Source: Nemertoderma westbladi (lineage: Eukaryota > Xenacoelomorpha > Nemertodermatida > Nemertodermatidae). Taken from it: a stretch of 44,308 nt of DNA. Position 1 is the stretch's first letter; each line of letters opens with the position of its first letter. The notes beneath the pieces are model-generated. The model was not told the origin of the DNA. It did not search any database and was given only the letters and a program-made list of their open reading frames with translations. The translations under genes were made by a program, and so were the position numbers. Positions 30,290 to 40,499 of the stretch are shown piece after piece. Where the stretch lies: assembly GCA_032718475.1 (NCBI GenBank), contig JAUCBJ010005883.1, positions 1 to 44,308 of the forward strand, written 5' to 3'.

Positions 30290-30505
30290 ACCAACTACAC
30301 TCAACTTTGACTCACTTTCACCCAACTACACTCCACTTCCACCCAACTCTCACCCAACTACACCCAACTTTCACCCAACTACCCCCAACAACACCCAACT
30401 TTCACCCAACTACACCCAATTCTCCACCCAACTACACCCAACTATCACCCAACTACAGTACACTCAACATTGTCTCACTTCCACCCAACTACACTTACCT
30501 TTCAC
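30290..30505 (+). repeat. CACCCAACTA minisatellite, spacer copy
   Basis: Same unit as 28048-28270, in the same orientation, in the spacer of the large hAT-like element. Confidence 0.85.
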
Positions 30506-30880
30506 CACTTTCTCGCAGGTCAGGATTTTTGAAAATAAAAAATTATAAAGCAAATTATAAAATTGTCAAAAACCATACAAATCCTAATCTACGTCGCTTT
30601 TTTGGATGTGAAGATGAGTAGGACATACAGTACAATATATCTAATGTTTAGTTCTGAGGCATAACAGCGAGAACATGCGAGCCACGTAGTAAAGGCGAGC
30701 CTTAACGCACTATGATAATTAGTAAATACTGGAAAATTTATTTCGAGTTATTATCATATTCGAGTTAGTGAAATATTGAAACGAGGGACCGAAGTGAGAT
30801 AAAAGTACATTATACACTATAATATGTTGTTTTATTGTTAATTTATTGTTATTACTAATAAATTTATTAATATATTGTTA

Positions 30881-30965
30881 TTACTTAACGCTCGTCTATG
30901 GACGAGCCGCAAATAATCCATCTATCTACTGTATTTACGGCTTGTCCAAGGACAAGCGTTAAGTA
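30881..30965. repeat. Double hairpin inside an inverted repeat
   Basis: GCTCGTC-tatg-GACGAGC (30890-30907) and GCTTGTC-caag-GACAAGC (30940-30957) are each a 7-bp hairpin. The outer TACTTAAC and GTTAAGTA pair around both, giving a cruciform or clover shape. Confidence 0.75.
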
Positions 30966-31509
30966 CGGTAATTCAGAAATTTAACAATAAAATATTATAA
31001 TTATCCTTTGTATCATATTACAAGAAAGATTGTAACATACAGTAGTCTTTATTTTCAACAGTTTTATTCTAAACTTCGTGGCCTTTATATTAATTTGATC
31101 TTATCTTTCGTTTATTATTTTGGTTCCATGAGAAATTTATTATTCGCCTATATTATACAGAAAGTACTTTATTTGCTAACCATTAAGATTGGATCAGGGA
31201 GCCAAATGGAGTGTAAACTTGAGACATGTAAAATGTAATGAGAAATGTAAAAAGTTCTAAAATTATTTCTGTTGTTTCGTTAAAAATTAATTAATACAGT
31301 ATAAAGGCTATAAAGTTTAAGATAAAGAAGCTGAAAATAATGTTACAGTTTATTTTCTTGTATTCTATGATACATAAAGGATAATTACATTATTATAATT
31401 GCATTAAACATACTGTATAATATAGAACTTATGTCCATTAACTTTGTACGAATTATCTGCATTGCTATTCCCACAGCAGAAGTTTCCAATAATGCGATTT
31501 CGTCGTTAA

Positions 31510-32219
31510 GGGGGGGTACACCATTTTCGGCCAACTCTTCGATTTATCACTCTCAGCGTTTCAAAATTGTTTGATTTTGGCTAAAATTTGGCATATAGGT
31601 GCCTAAGATGCTATTCTACATGACAGGTCAGAAAATTTTTTTTTTTCGCTATTGAATATTAGTTAATACTAGTTAACAACAAAAAAAACTTGGTTGCGTT
31701 TAAAACCCTAAGGCTTTTACAGTTTTGAACCTAATCATATGAAAGTTTTTTTATATGATAGATCAAAGATGGGGCAACATAACTATCAGGCGAAATTTTG
31801 TTAAAATAATTCTGCACCGCTAGGTGGCGCTGCAAATTTATGCAAATTTTTAGGTTTTTTATAAATAGTATTAAATTTTATTAACAAAAAATTTCGAAAA
31901 GTTGCCTGATACTTTTATGCAGGGTGGCTATCTAGACACCCACAGAAAGTTTCAGACTAATTGCTCAAAAATTGTAGAAGTAGTAGGGTTTTGAAGTCGA
32001 GAATTTCATAAAAAATTTTTTTGGAGATAATCGACCTTTCATTATATATAGTAATAGTAATTTCAATAGGATTCCGTAAATGGAAATTTACATAACTTGA
32101 AAACTAAAAGAGCTATTAAATAGCGGTTTTCAGATATGGAAACACCATTCAATGGTGCATTACAATAGACCATAAAAAAAATTTCGACATATTTTGGACC
32201 AAAATGGTGTACCCCCCCC
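31510..32219. mobile_element. 710-bp TTAA-flanked element
   Basis: The ends GGGGGGGTACACCATTTT are perfectly inverted, with TTAA on both sides (31506-31509, 32220-32223). The other arm of the host element retains the empty site CAGCCTTAACGACG at about 28590-28603, so a TTAA target duplication is directly demonstrated. TTAA specificity fits piggyBac or Kolobok superfamilies. There is no transposase. A truncated relative lies at 42831-43197. Confidence 0.9.
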
Positions 32220-32614
32220 TTAAGGCTGTGACGGTGACCCTCCTGTGTATCAATACCGTTTTCATTTTCACCGCAATCCCACAGCGCCAGTTTAGTTTGT
32301 ACTGTAGCTTAGTTTGGAGTTTTGATGCGTGGTATGTGTAGACATCTATAGGTATCTGGATCGTTCGTCAATAGTCTCTGTGTCTCTCCTTTGTATATTT
32401 TTTGCTAAATTCATCAATTATTCTAGAATCAACCTGCAATAAAAATAAAATGTTAGTTAGTTATTTTCATAATTGCAGGGCAGTGATGGCAAAATACAGC
32501 ACGAGTACATGCAACTTTTAAAAGTTCATATCTCAGCAATTCCTCAAAGAAGTTCAGAGTTTGTTACTGTACATATTGTAATTTGTGGAAGATAGGTGCC
32601 ATACAGTATAGAGT

Positions 32615-32785
32615 TTGGTGTAAGTTGGATGCTGTTGTGTTGAAGTTGGGTGTAGTTGGTGAAAGTTGGGTGTAGTTGGGTGAAAGTTGGGTGAAAGTTG
32701 GGTGTAGTTGGGTGAAAGTTGGGTGTAGTTGGGTGTAGTTGGGTGTAGTTGGGTGAAAGTTGGGTGTAGTTGGGTGATTAGGCTG
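32615..32785 (-). repeat. CACCCAACTA minisatellite, right arm
   Basis: Reverse complement of the unit at 28048-28270, at the mirrored position in the right arm. Confidence 0.9.
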
Positions 32786-33122
32786 ACCCCAAAATGAACA
32801 GATGAAAAAGAAACGCGAGCAAAACTCAAAGTGAGAGAAATTTGTCCATTCTAACAGCCAGACAGCTGAACAGTGCAAAATGTAAGATAAAGAAACGCGA
32901 GCAAAACTCAAAGTGAGCGAAATTTTTTCCTTCTAACAGTGCAAAATGAAAAAGAAACGCGACTACCAGTCTGCTTTATATTATTTACAGCGTTAATTGT
33001 AAAATTTTATGAAAAACCATAAAAAACCAATTTTTTCGCCTTTTTTTAAAAGTTGGTTAAACCAAAAAACCATAAAAAACCAATGGTGAGAAAAACCATT
33101 GGTTGCCAACCCTGGTCAGAGC

Positions 33123-34020
33123 TGCGTGGTGGCGGTGGGGCACAACGGGCATCTGTCTCACCCAAACGCGCACTGGCGCAACTGTCTTACGCTCACCCAA
33201 ACGCGCAACGCGCATCTGGTTCGCGGTCATTTGCGCAGGTACCCTCCTGCCCTCCGTGTTTTGCAGCATGAATTCAAAGCTGGCCAATGCCCAACAGCCC
33301 AAACGAAGTATTGTCAGTGCAAACTGCAAAGTACCTACATATGTATGTAACTCTGTATGTTAGAGATAGTTGGCCTAAGGGCATGTGTACTGCCAACTGC
33401 CATGGCCTACTACTGTAAAAGATGAGAGATGAGATGAGTGCGCATTATTTAGAATGTTGGAATGAAATGCAGGAATGGCCTAACAGTACAGCAGTAGGCC
33501 TAACAGACAAGAGAAGTTAATAATAATAACTACAAAATTAATAATTCAGTACATACAGACATAGGCCCTTACAATATAGGCCTATATAATATTATTATAT
33601 ATATATACAGTTCAGTAATAAACAACATAATTACTGAATTAACATTCTATGTTCTATTCCCGCTGTAGGCCTACTGGCTGACTGGTAATGTTGAAATAAC
33701 GGGCAGCGAGCTATCTCAGTCTTCTTATTTTATAAATCTTTCAATACCCTGTGTAGAAGTTGTCTCCTAATTGGCTAATACTGTATCTAATGAGGTTATT
33801 CCTATTACTGTACCTTGAGTGGCGGATTTCTGAGTTGAAGATTCAACATCTAAGCACTATAGTATCACATCACAGTACCCAGCTATCGCTATCAGCTGAT
33901 CAGTGATTATTGGTCAGTCAGTTTATTTATTTACATATTGTATTAAGCTAGGCCTATTGATAATGAAACAATTTACTACAGCTACAGCTACAGTAGTCAT
34001 TATTCATTCCGACATAGGCC
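33123..34020. other. Intergenic between two elements
   Basis: No gene is recognised. The short overlapping open frames at 33053-33363 have no domain. TAGGCCTA-type words and AT microsatellite (33590-33610) are present. Confidence 0.4.
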
Positions 34021-34022
34021 TA

Positions 34023-35273
34023 GGGTGAGTGAGGGAGACTTGAACCCCAAAAGTTATAATCGCTCTAAAGGATAGATAAATAAATTTTTCAATGCCGTTT
34101 TAACTTTTTCACACTACATTTATGATTGCTATCATTATGTGAGAGTTTGAGAATTTCAACTCTTAAACTTTTTTAATTAAACCAATTATTCGTATTTTCG
34201 AAAAAGCGTCAAGTCTCCCTCAATGGGGGGAGACTTGACACCTAGGGTGGGAGACTTGAACCCCATCTCGCATACTTGTAAATTCGTTCAAAAATGCATA
34301 AGAAGTGTAATAATTACATGTTCAACATGTCTATTTTCTATTAGAGCAGAAAAATTTCAAAAAATGCGATTGTTAAATTATTATCCAAAATTTTATATAA
34401 ATTTTGGTGGTCGTTCACATGGTTCTCCCAACAGCAACAAGAAAAATAATAGAAAATAATAAATAGAAAATAATAGCTCATTAAAACCGCATTAAAATTT
34501 AACGCGGGAAGGTACTTTTTATTAATGAATATCTTGTATAATTTTCAATCCAGGCATATATTAATTGTTTTCCTGTAATTCTATTGATGTGTGCCGCTCT
34601 CTGACGAAGTGGCATCTTGTTTAAGCTGTCAATCACCCAGTTGGCGGGCTACTAACTACATTACAAAGAGGGAAGGGAGAGTTGGTTGGCTTGGCTTGGC
34701 TTGGCTGGGTTTATCAATGCCTCTTTCTCTCTCTCTGGCCACTCCATTGTATTCACATTCCATTGATAGCTTCGTCTGTGTAAGTGCCGATCAACTACAG
34801 TTTAGTTGGAGTGCTCTGGTGTAATGGTTCTCTACGTGGGTGTATCTCTAGGTAGACGTCAGCATTGAAGGCTTCAAGTCTCCCTCACACTCGGGCGTCA
34901 TGTCTCCCCACATGGGCTTTTTTTATATTAATTGATATAATTTCAAAACGGCTGAACCTAAACTGGAAAACAATATATGGCAGGATAGTGCAATAATTAG
35001 TCAACACATGCTGTGAATCACAATTAACATACAGTAAAATAAGGATGCGATAAGTCATTCGTTGTAAATGGCAAAAATTTACTTTTGAATCCAGAAAACG
35101 TTTCTTGACAATAAAACAAAAAATAACCAAAAGGTAATAAAATATTGTTGCGCGGTTGTAGCCAACATGTATTTTACACATTTTTGTGTGGTATTGTTAA
35201 ATAATTTACAATAGTTTTTGAGTTATTAAAAAAAATCAAGTCCCCCCTAAAGTCAAGTCTCCCTCACTCACCC
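34023..35273. mobile_element. 1.25-kb TA-flanked inverted-repeat element
   Basis: The ends GGGTGAGTGAGGGAGACTTG are perfectly inverted and flanked by TA (34021-34022, 35274-35275). Subterminal GGGAGACTTGAACCCC-type copies recur near 34229, 34250, 34875 and 34900. A TA target fits Tc1/mariner-like or other TA-inserting elements. It carries no transposase frame. Confidence 0.75.
34590..34660 (+). repeat. Short shared motif, also at 39825-39885
   Basis: GTGCCGCTCTCTGACGAAGT and GTTTAAGCTGTCAATCAC match GTACCGCCTTCTGGCAAAGC and GTTTAAGCTATCAATCAC at 39825-39870. Class unknown. Confidence 0.5.
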
Positions 35274-35453
35274 TACCGTATAGCATAGGCGTATACCGGA
35301 ACCGGTCCACAGTATGTAGAAGGCCTAAAGGCCCTAAAGTAGAACGTAGTACCTACTTACAGTATAAACTGATTTTTATTTCTTTCTAATATAAAGCGAA
35401 TATAAGAATCATTTAATTTCGGGCTCTATCAGTCTATGGTAAATCCATACCCT

Positions 35454-35733
35454 CGCCCATGCGAAGAATACCGATTTCACTTTTCGGTCGACTTTTTATT
35501 GGAATTTTATATATGAAGATTTGAAATTTTTTTGAATATATATTTATTAACTGTTTTACTGTATAGCGCTTATTTCTGTCTTATAACCTATACATATACT
35601 AATTCGTTTATTGTTTTGGTTAGATGCGGCCCTTTCTGTAACCTTTGTTTTTGGTGAAAACCTGGTATTCTTCATATGGGGGTAACTGCAAAGTGAAATA
35701 ACGGCAGAAAGTCTGGTATTCTTCACATGGGCC
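35454..35733 (-). mobile_element. MITE with GGCCCATGTGAAGAATACC ends, copy 3, 8-bp TSD
   Basis: Inverted relative to 14089-14364. CATACCCT flanks both ends perfectly (35446-35453, 35734-35741). The 8-bp TSD suggests hAT-type mobilisation of the family. The copy contains AATTCGTTTATTGTTTTGGT and GGTATTCTTCACATGGGC. Confidence 0.85.
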
Positions 35734-35962
35734 CATACCCTTGATAAAAACCGTTCCCCCGTCGCCAATTCTTATCAGAACGCTAAACGGTAAAAAATTA
35801 AACGGTAAAGTGTACAATTTTTAATTAGGCATTAAGGCCTAACTATTGTCAGATTGTCTTATATACTAATATAGGCTTAATTTATATATAAAATTTATAT
35901 GGTAATAACCGCCAAGTCATGTTCGAGATCGAGATCGTTTAATAAAAAGTGAGTAGATCAGG

Positions 35963-36145
35963 GTTTTTTTTTCAAAACGTTCGCCGCGAAAAGTTTCTAA
36001 ATTGTTAGAAAATATTTAGAAAATTTCAATTTTGTTTAGAAAACCAAATAATTTGCCTAAAATGCCGAATTTGAAAGGTTTATTTTGAAAAGATACAAGT
36101 AGGCCTTATATTAATGCTTTATTGCTTGTTTTCTACTTTTTCAAA
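35963..36145 (-). repeat. Interspersed repeat, partner of 1030-1208
   Basis: Reverse-complement similarity to 1030-1208 over about 180 bp. Confidence 0.6.
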
Positions 36146-36485
36146 CGTTTATACGGTAGCCTTATATCCTGTATTTTTTTAAAATATCATCGAAATATTA
36201 TAAATAATTAATTAATTTGCCTTCTGCCCTATTTAATACATCTTTGGCAAACTAAAGCCATTAATTTATTGTGAAGGAATTAATATTCCATATTAATATT
36301 CCTTTTACTCGCCAATAGTGGTTACGAGGCATTGTTATATGCGCAAAACCCAAAATACTGTTGGCGTCTCCTGGTCTCCATACTGCTAACAGTGTAGTGC
36401 AGTATTCGGTAGACAATTCTAAATTTAGCGCAACATTATACGTTCATATTCCAGCCCTGCTGCTTTCTACCAAAAATTATTGCAG

Positions 36486-36629
36486 CTGTGGAAAAATAGC
36501 GCAAGAGACGTGATAGATTCAGCATTCAGTATAGTTGTTCCTAAAAACGATATCTACACTGCGTTAGATAATAATCAGTTCGTGAAGAAGTCTTGGGATA
36601 TCTACAAACGCGTTGATAAAATTGCCAAG
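36486..36629 (+). CDS. Probable internal exon of an unrecognised gene
   Basis: The exon follows a pyrimidine-rich tract and TTATTGCAG and ends GCCAAG|GTTTGT. It encodes 48 residues from L-W-K-N-S-A-R-D, with SIVVPKNDIY and QFVKKSWDIYKRVDKIAK. Splicing to 37341 keeps the frame (phase 0 to phase 0). Without splicing the frame stops at 36692. The start of the gene would lie upstream and was not found. No family recognised; the pattern faintly recalls an extracellular SEA-like half-domain, which is only a guess. Confidence 0.45.
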
Positions 36630-36937
36630 GTTTGTTCTGCCATGGATATAATATTCTACCAACATCCATCAAAAACTCAATTGAGAATTTAATGCTTCTC
36701 GACATACCGACGACGATTGTTTCTTTATCAAAAGTGGATTCAGTATTTAGAACATACCGAAATACGATGATCAAACAGGATATCGATATTGTACTCCAGT
36801 ACGAAGTGGAACCTGAATCTTCGTTTTGTGACGGGACTTATGAGAATCATCTACAGGCCAATGTTAGTTACTCACAATACTATATTTTCCCGGGTTCAAT
36901 CCCTTGTCGGTCGAGCCCATTACAACTTCGTAATTGA
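36620..36937 (+). other. Overlapping open frame between the two probable exons
   Basis: Frame +2 is open from 36620 to 36937 and reads as plausible protein (SIKNSIENLMLLDIPTTIVS, QDIDIVLQYEVEPESSFCDG). It overlaps the end of the 36486-36629 exon in another frame. It may be an alternative exon, the true continuation after a frameshift, or retained coding sequence of a decayed gene. I cannot decide between these. Confidence 0.35.
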
Positions 36938-37340
36938 GGCGCAACCCAGCAATGTGGGAGTACCTGGTTTCTGCTGGGGGTGTAAAGAAAAGGGGTAGGA
37001 TATTTTAACGGAGTGACAACCCTTGGGGGGTTCGTGGCACCCTCTCTGCCTTATGGGTAACAGCCATGAGTTTATTTTTGATTGATTAATATTTTTCCGG
37101 AAATACATACAGTATATCACCAATAATTTGTCCACACAGACTACTTTAATTAGTCAATTTAATTAATTAGTTAGTTAGACGCTGAATTGTGCGTCGATAA
37201 TTAGGAAGGGGGATAATTCGTTGGACATCCCCAGGCATAGATAAACTTTAACCCTTACTATAACTAATGATTTCTAAAAAGAAATATACTAACGTACTAA
37301 TTACTACACTAATTATACTAATCTATTATTTTATTTTTAG

Positions 37341-37721
37341 AGTAAATGTTATGAAAATCCGTGCGAGTTCAAATTTCGAAAACCACCTCCGGTGGATCCT
37401 TGCAGATACAGTGCCGTTAAAAGCTGCGTTGAACAATCATTAAACTCGGCCCTACAAACTGAAGGTAGGAAATGGACCGAGGTCATATTTGATGGCAATC
37501 CCATGGGAATGGCTTTAAGATCGCTCGAAGGATTACGAACACAAAATGTTAAAAACAATTATTCGTTAAAAACAATTATTCGATTCGGATATGAGGTGAT
37601 TTTCAAACATTTTGCTTCAACCAATAGCTATGTAACTGATAAAGGTTTAGACTATTTTATTTCGGGTAGTTTGAAACAATTTGAAACAATGGAAGTTGTA
37701 CTGTATGGGACTGTTCGTTAA
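37341..37721 (+). CDS. Probable terminal exon of an unrecognised gene
   Basis: After TTATTTTATTTTTAG the frame runs 126 codons to TAA (37719-37721). It begins SKCYENPCEFKFRKPPP and then VDPCRYSAVKSCVEQSLNSA. Four cysteines in the first 31 residues suggest a secreted or extracellular module. The rest (VIFDGNPMGMALRSLEG, GYEVIFKHFASTNSYVTDKG, FISGSLKQFETMEVV) has the alternation of a folded alpha/beta domain. No polyadenylation signal is obvious. Function unknown; its coding nature rests on frame length, codon-like composition and the phase-compatible upstream exon. Confidence 0.5.
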   Translation, partial: SKCYENPCEFKFRKPPPVDPCRYSAVKSCVEQSLNSALQTEGRKWTEVIFDGNPMGMALRSLEGLRTQNVKNNYSLKTIIRFGYEVIFKHFASTNSYVTDKGLDYFISGSLKQFETMEVVLYGTVR

Positions 37722-38187
37722 TGTTTGGGTGAATTTGGGGATCATCAAATGAAATCCCGCAACACTGCTAATCGTAATGACTTTAATACAGCCACAATTT
37801 TAAGAAATGCGTTTTTTTACAATACAATACACTAGAGATGACACAGAGCTCCGGCTCCGGAGCTCCGGGCCAATTTTCTAGTTCCGGCTCTGGTTCCGGC
37901 TCCGGGCAAATTAACCCGGAGCCAATCCGTTGCTTGTGTTATTTAAATTTGAATTAAAATAATAAGTTTTTCCGATGTATGAATAATGTAAATATCATAG
38001 TAATTAACATAAAAACTCATTACAGCCTGTTTTTTTAAGTTTCCTGAGTTTCCTTTAAGTTTTAAGTCACCCCCCTTGTGAAATTGTTTGAACAAAAACA
38101 TTAAAATGATTCAGTTAATTCAATTAATATTCTTCCCTAATGAAATACATGTACTATCGTTTCGTTCGTCAGTCTAGAAGTCTAGTA

Positions 38188-38216
38188 CCCCCCCCCCCCC
38201 CCCCCCCCCCCCCCCC
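38188..38216. repeat. 29-nt poly-C tract
   Basis: Uninterrupted C run at the edge of the 38.2-kb interspersed repeat. Confidence 0.9.
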
Positions 38217-38570
38217 ATTCCATGGCCTTCAGCGAACGATAATTCTTGCAATCGTTGAACGCCTATATCTCAGCTGTTTCTCAACGAAATTCAAACATTG
38301 TTACATATTTGGAATCCTTGTAACGCAAGCTTTTCATTGATATGAAAGGAATTACGACTAATTTGAAGAATGGCAATGATACGGATGGTGCGATTTCGCA
38401 AAATACACTTTTTTAAAGGCGAAATCGAAAATTCCAGCTTCATGGTAACAACCACGGTGAGTGGAACTAGTTGTGTTTCAAATTTCAAGCAATATGATAA
38501 AGATTTGTAGAAAAATTTGGGGGGTGTCATCAGAAAATGATACTATATTACGGGTCATGGTGTATATATG
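38217..38570 (+). repeat. Interspersed repeat, inverted relative to 2806-3160
   Basis: Shares GAACGCCTATATCTCAGCTG, ACATATTTGGAATCCTTG and TGTGTTTCAAATTTCAAGCA with the complement of 2806-3160. It ends with a G tract and GTGTCATCAG. Its poly-C and poly-G ends suggest homopolymer-rich inverted termini. Confidence 0.65.
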
Positions 38571-39095
38571 TTAATAAATTCTTGTAATAATAATTTTAAT
38601 AGTTATACAATATTTGTGTGCGGAGATTGTATTTCAGTTCCTGATTCAATAATGTAAATAGAGCAAGAGGACCCTCTCAACAGTTTTGTGATATATCCAA
38701 ATTACTAATATTATTTTAGATATCCGGTTTATGCCAACCTACGTACGTAAGGTAGGCGGTACATGTTTTATCGTTTATCAATGACAATACAGTATACTGA
38801 AAACTGCACCAACTTAATTAATTACACATTGTCCCATAAAATTAGTGTCGATGTTAAGTTGACAACAAAGCTAATTTACTGATAGTCTAGTAGTAAGAAA
38901 TAAATATAACAAAGTTTGCGTAATGAGTGTGAACTGAAAAGTCTAAAACAATAGCTTGCCAACACATTGTTACTATCAATAAAACATTAGTATATTTTAG
39001 CCCTATGAACACCAGATAGGAGAGTCTTTGGACGCAAAAAATGCATCCCTCTCCAGGAGAAAATCGGCGCAAATAACTGCTGATTACTCCCAAAA

Positions 39096-39240
39096 ATAAA
39101 ACCGTAACCTGTTCTATTAAATATAGTTTATTGTTTTGATTAGAATAGAATAACTTGCGACTGTAAACTGTTCATTTCCCTTAATTGATAATTTAACATT
39201 GAGGTGAGATATTAATTCGCCGAGTAAGAATTGGCATCAA
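39096..39240 (-). repeat. GGAGCAGGTTACAG-family copy, inverted
   Basis: The complement reads TCGGCGAATTAATATCTC, CAATGTTAAATT, AAGGGAAATGAACAG and AATCAAAACAATAAACT, matching 20190-20325 in order. Confidence 0.6.
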
Positions 39241-39598
39241 ATAACCCTTTTCCTTTTCCCCCCTTTTCCTAAACGCATATCTGTCTATGTCTACTATAAT
39301 AATACAATTAAATTATAAATCACCAAAACTCCGGCTCCGGCTCCGGCTCCGTCTCCGTCTCCGGCCGGAGCTCATATTGTAACCCGGAGGAATCCGGATG
39401 AAATTTTAGCTCTGTCGCATCCCTACAATACATCCCCAGTCGGGGTAAACAGTGCAGTCCAATACAACACGTTTTAAATATTAGGTCACTGCCACTTTAA
39501 AGCGGCAAAAAGCGCAACATTTATGCGAAATTTCAAAGTTGGTAAAATAGGGAAGTATCTTATATCATTCGATAGCTTTTTTCGTGCTGAAAACGATT

Positions 39599-39622
39599 CT
39601 GATAATAATAATAATAATAATG
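39599..39622. repeat. ATA/TAA microsatellite
   Basis: Seven to eight tandem AAT units. Confidence 0.8.
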
Positions 39623-39918
39623 TATATTTTTATAGCGCCTCTCTAGGTAGTCGAATATGCATTCTCGAAGAAGAAAGGCTTTCAACTTTCAAGTATGATA
39701 GAACGGCTACACTCTTGTGTTGTTTTTTTGTTTTAACTTAATAGAGATATTTAAAAAATCCCCTGCCCCTGGCGTTTATATTTGAGTTATTTGATTTATA
39801 AATGTTTGCCTGATATTCAATGTGTACCGCCTTCTGGCAAAGCGGCACCCAGTTTAAGCTATCAATCACAGCTAGCGAGTAGAGACCCACGGACGGCGAC
39901 CTTCAAAAAAACGTATGA

Positions 39919-40050
39919 CAAAAAAACTATTACAAATATAAGCGCGCGAATACAGTAGATGTGAGGAGTTACTTAAAGTACAGTAGTTGAGATATATGCA
40001 CAAAAAACTATTACAAATAAACACGCGAATACAGTAGATGTGAGGAGTTA
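39919..40050 (+). repeat. Direct repeat of about 50 bp, two copies
   Basis: CAAAAAACTATTACAAATA, GCGAATACAGTAGATGTGAG and GAGTTA recur at about 39919-39970 and 40000-40050. Confidence 0.75.
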
Positions 40051-40109
40051 GTGTATCTGGTTAAATGTAAAATATGTATACAGTAGTTAATTAAATCATG
40101 TAAGCTGCT

Positions 40110-40437
40110 TTATTGCTCTTCGGTGAGCAGTTTAGTTACGGCGTTTTTGAATATGTTAATTGATTTTGCGTCCCGTACAGAAGAAGGCAGGGTGTTCCAG
40201 ACCTCTGGTGCGCGCACCCTGATTGATTGTCTGGCGATCTCCAGACGGGTGCGTGGTACCGTAAAGTTATTATTTGTTGCTGATCTCGTTCGGTGTTGAT
40301 GCGTGGTTGATATCAGTGTGAGTAGAGAAGGGAATATATCTGATGGTAGTAGTTTCTTTATGTAACTGTAACTGAGTATTGCAATATGTTTGATGTAAAT
40401 AGAGCGTATCGTTAGTGGGGTGAAATTTGTGTTGCCT
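40110..40437 (-). pseudogene. C-terminal end of a LINE reverse transcriptase
   Basis: The minus strand reads to a TAA at 40112-40110. It contains TPLTIRSIYIKHIAILSY, VPRTRLEIARQSIRVRAPEV and WNTLPSSVRDAKSINIFKNA, the classical end of non-LTR retrotransposon ORF2 (R-x-x-x-x-R-S-x-R-x-R-A-P-x-x-W-N-x-L-P). About 109 codons are open. It is cut off at its 5' side near 40437, where an unrelated plus-strand LINE fragment begins. Confidence 0.8.
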
Positions 40438-40499
40438 TTCGATATGCCAATGTTACGACTGATTTTGATACGCTAATAATCACATCAGCATCGAATGAG

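Larger units (their letters stand above)
27448..33114. mobile_element. 5.67-kb hAT-like element with long inverted arms
   Basis: Perfect 8-bp TSD GTCAGAGC lies at 27440-27447 and 33115-33122. The termini CAGGGATGGCAAAAACCATGG and the inverted CAGGGTTGGCAACCAATGG are hAT-type. The left arm (to about 29105) and right arm (from about 31240) are inverted copies over more than 1 kb each once insertions are removed. They contain TTTATGGTTTTT runs, the CACCCAACTA minisatellite, and a shared segment around CAGCCTTAACGACGAAATCG. The spacer holds a LINE fragment and another minisatellite. No transposase gene is present, so it is non-autonomous. Confidence 0.85.
37833..39425. mobile_element. hAT-like element, 1.6 kb, 7/8 TSD
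   Basis: The flanks are CAATACAC (37825-37832) and CAATACAT (39426-39433). The ends TAGAGATGACACAGAGCT and the inverted TAGGGATGCGACAGAGCT agree at 15 of 18. Both subterminal zones have CTCCGGCTCCGG clusters. Inside lie the 38.2-kb interspersed repeat and an inverted GGAGCAGGTTACAG-family copy. No transposase. Confidence 0.8.
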
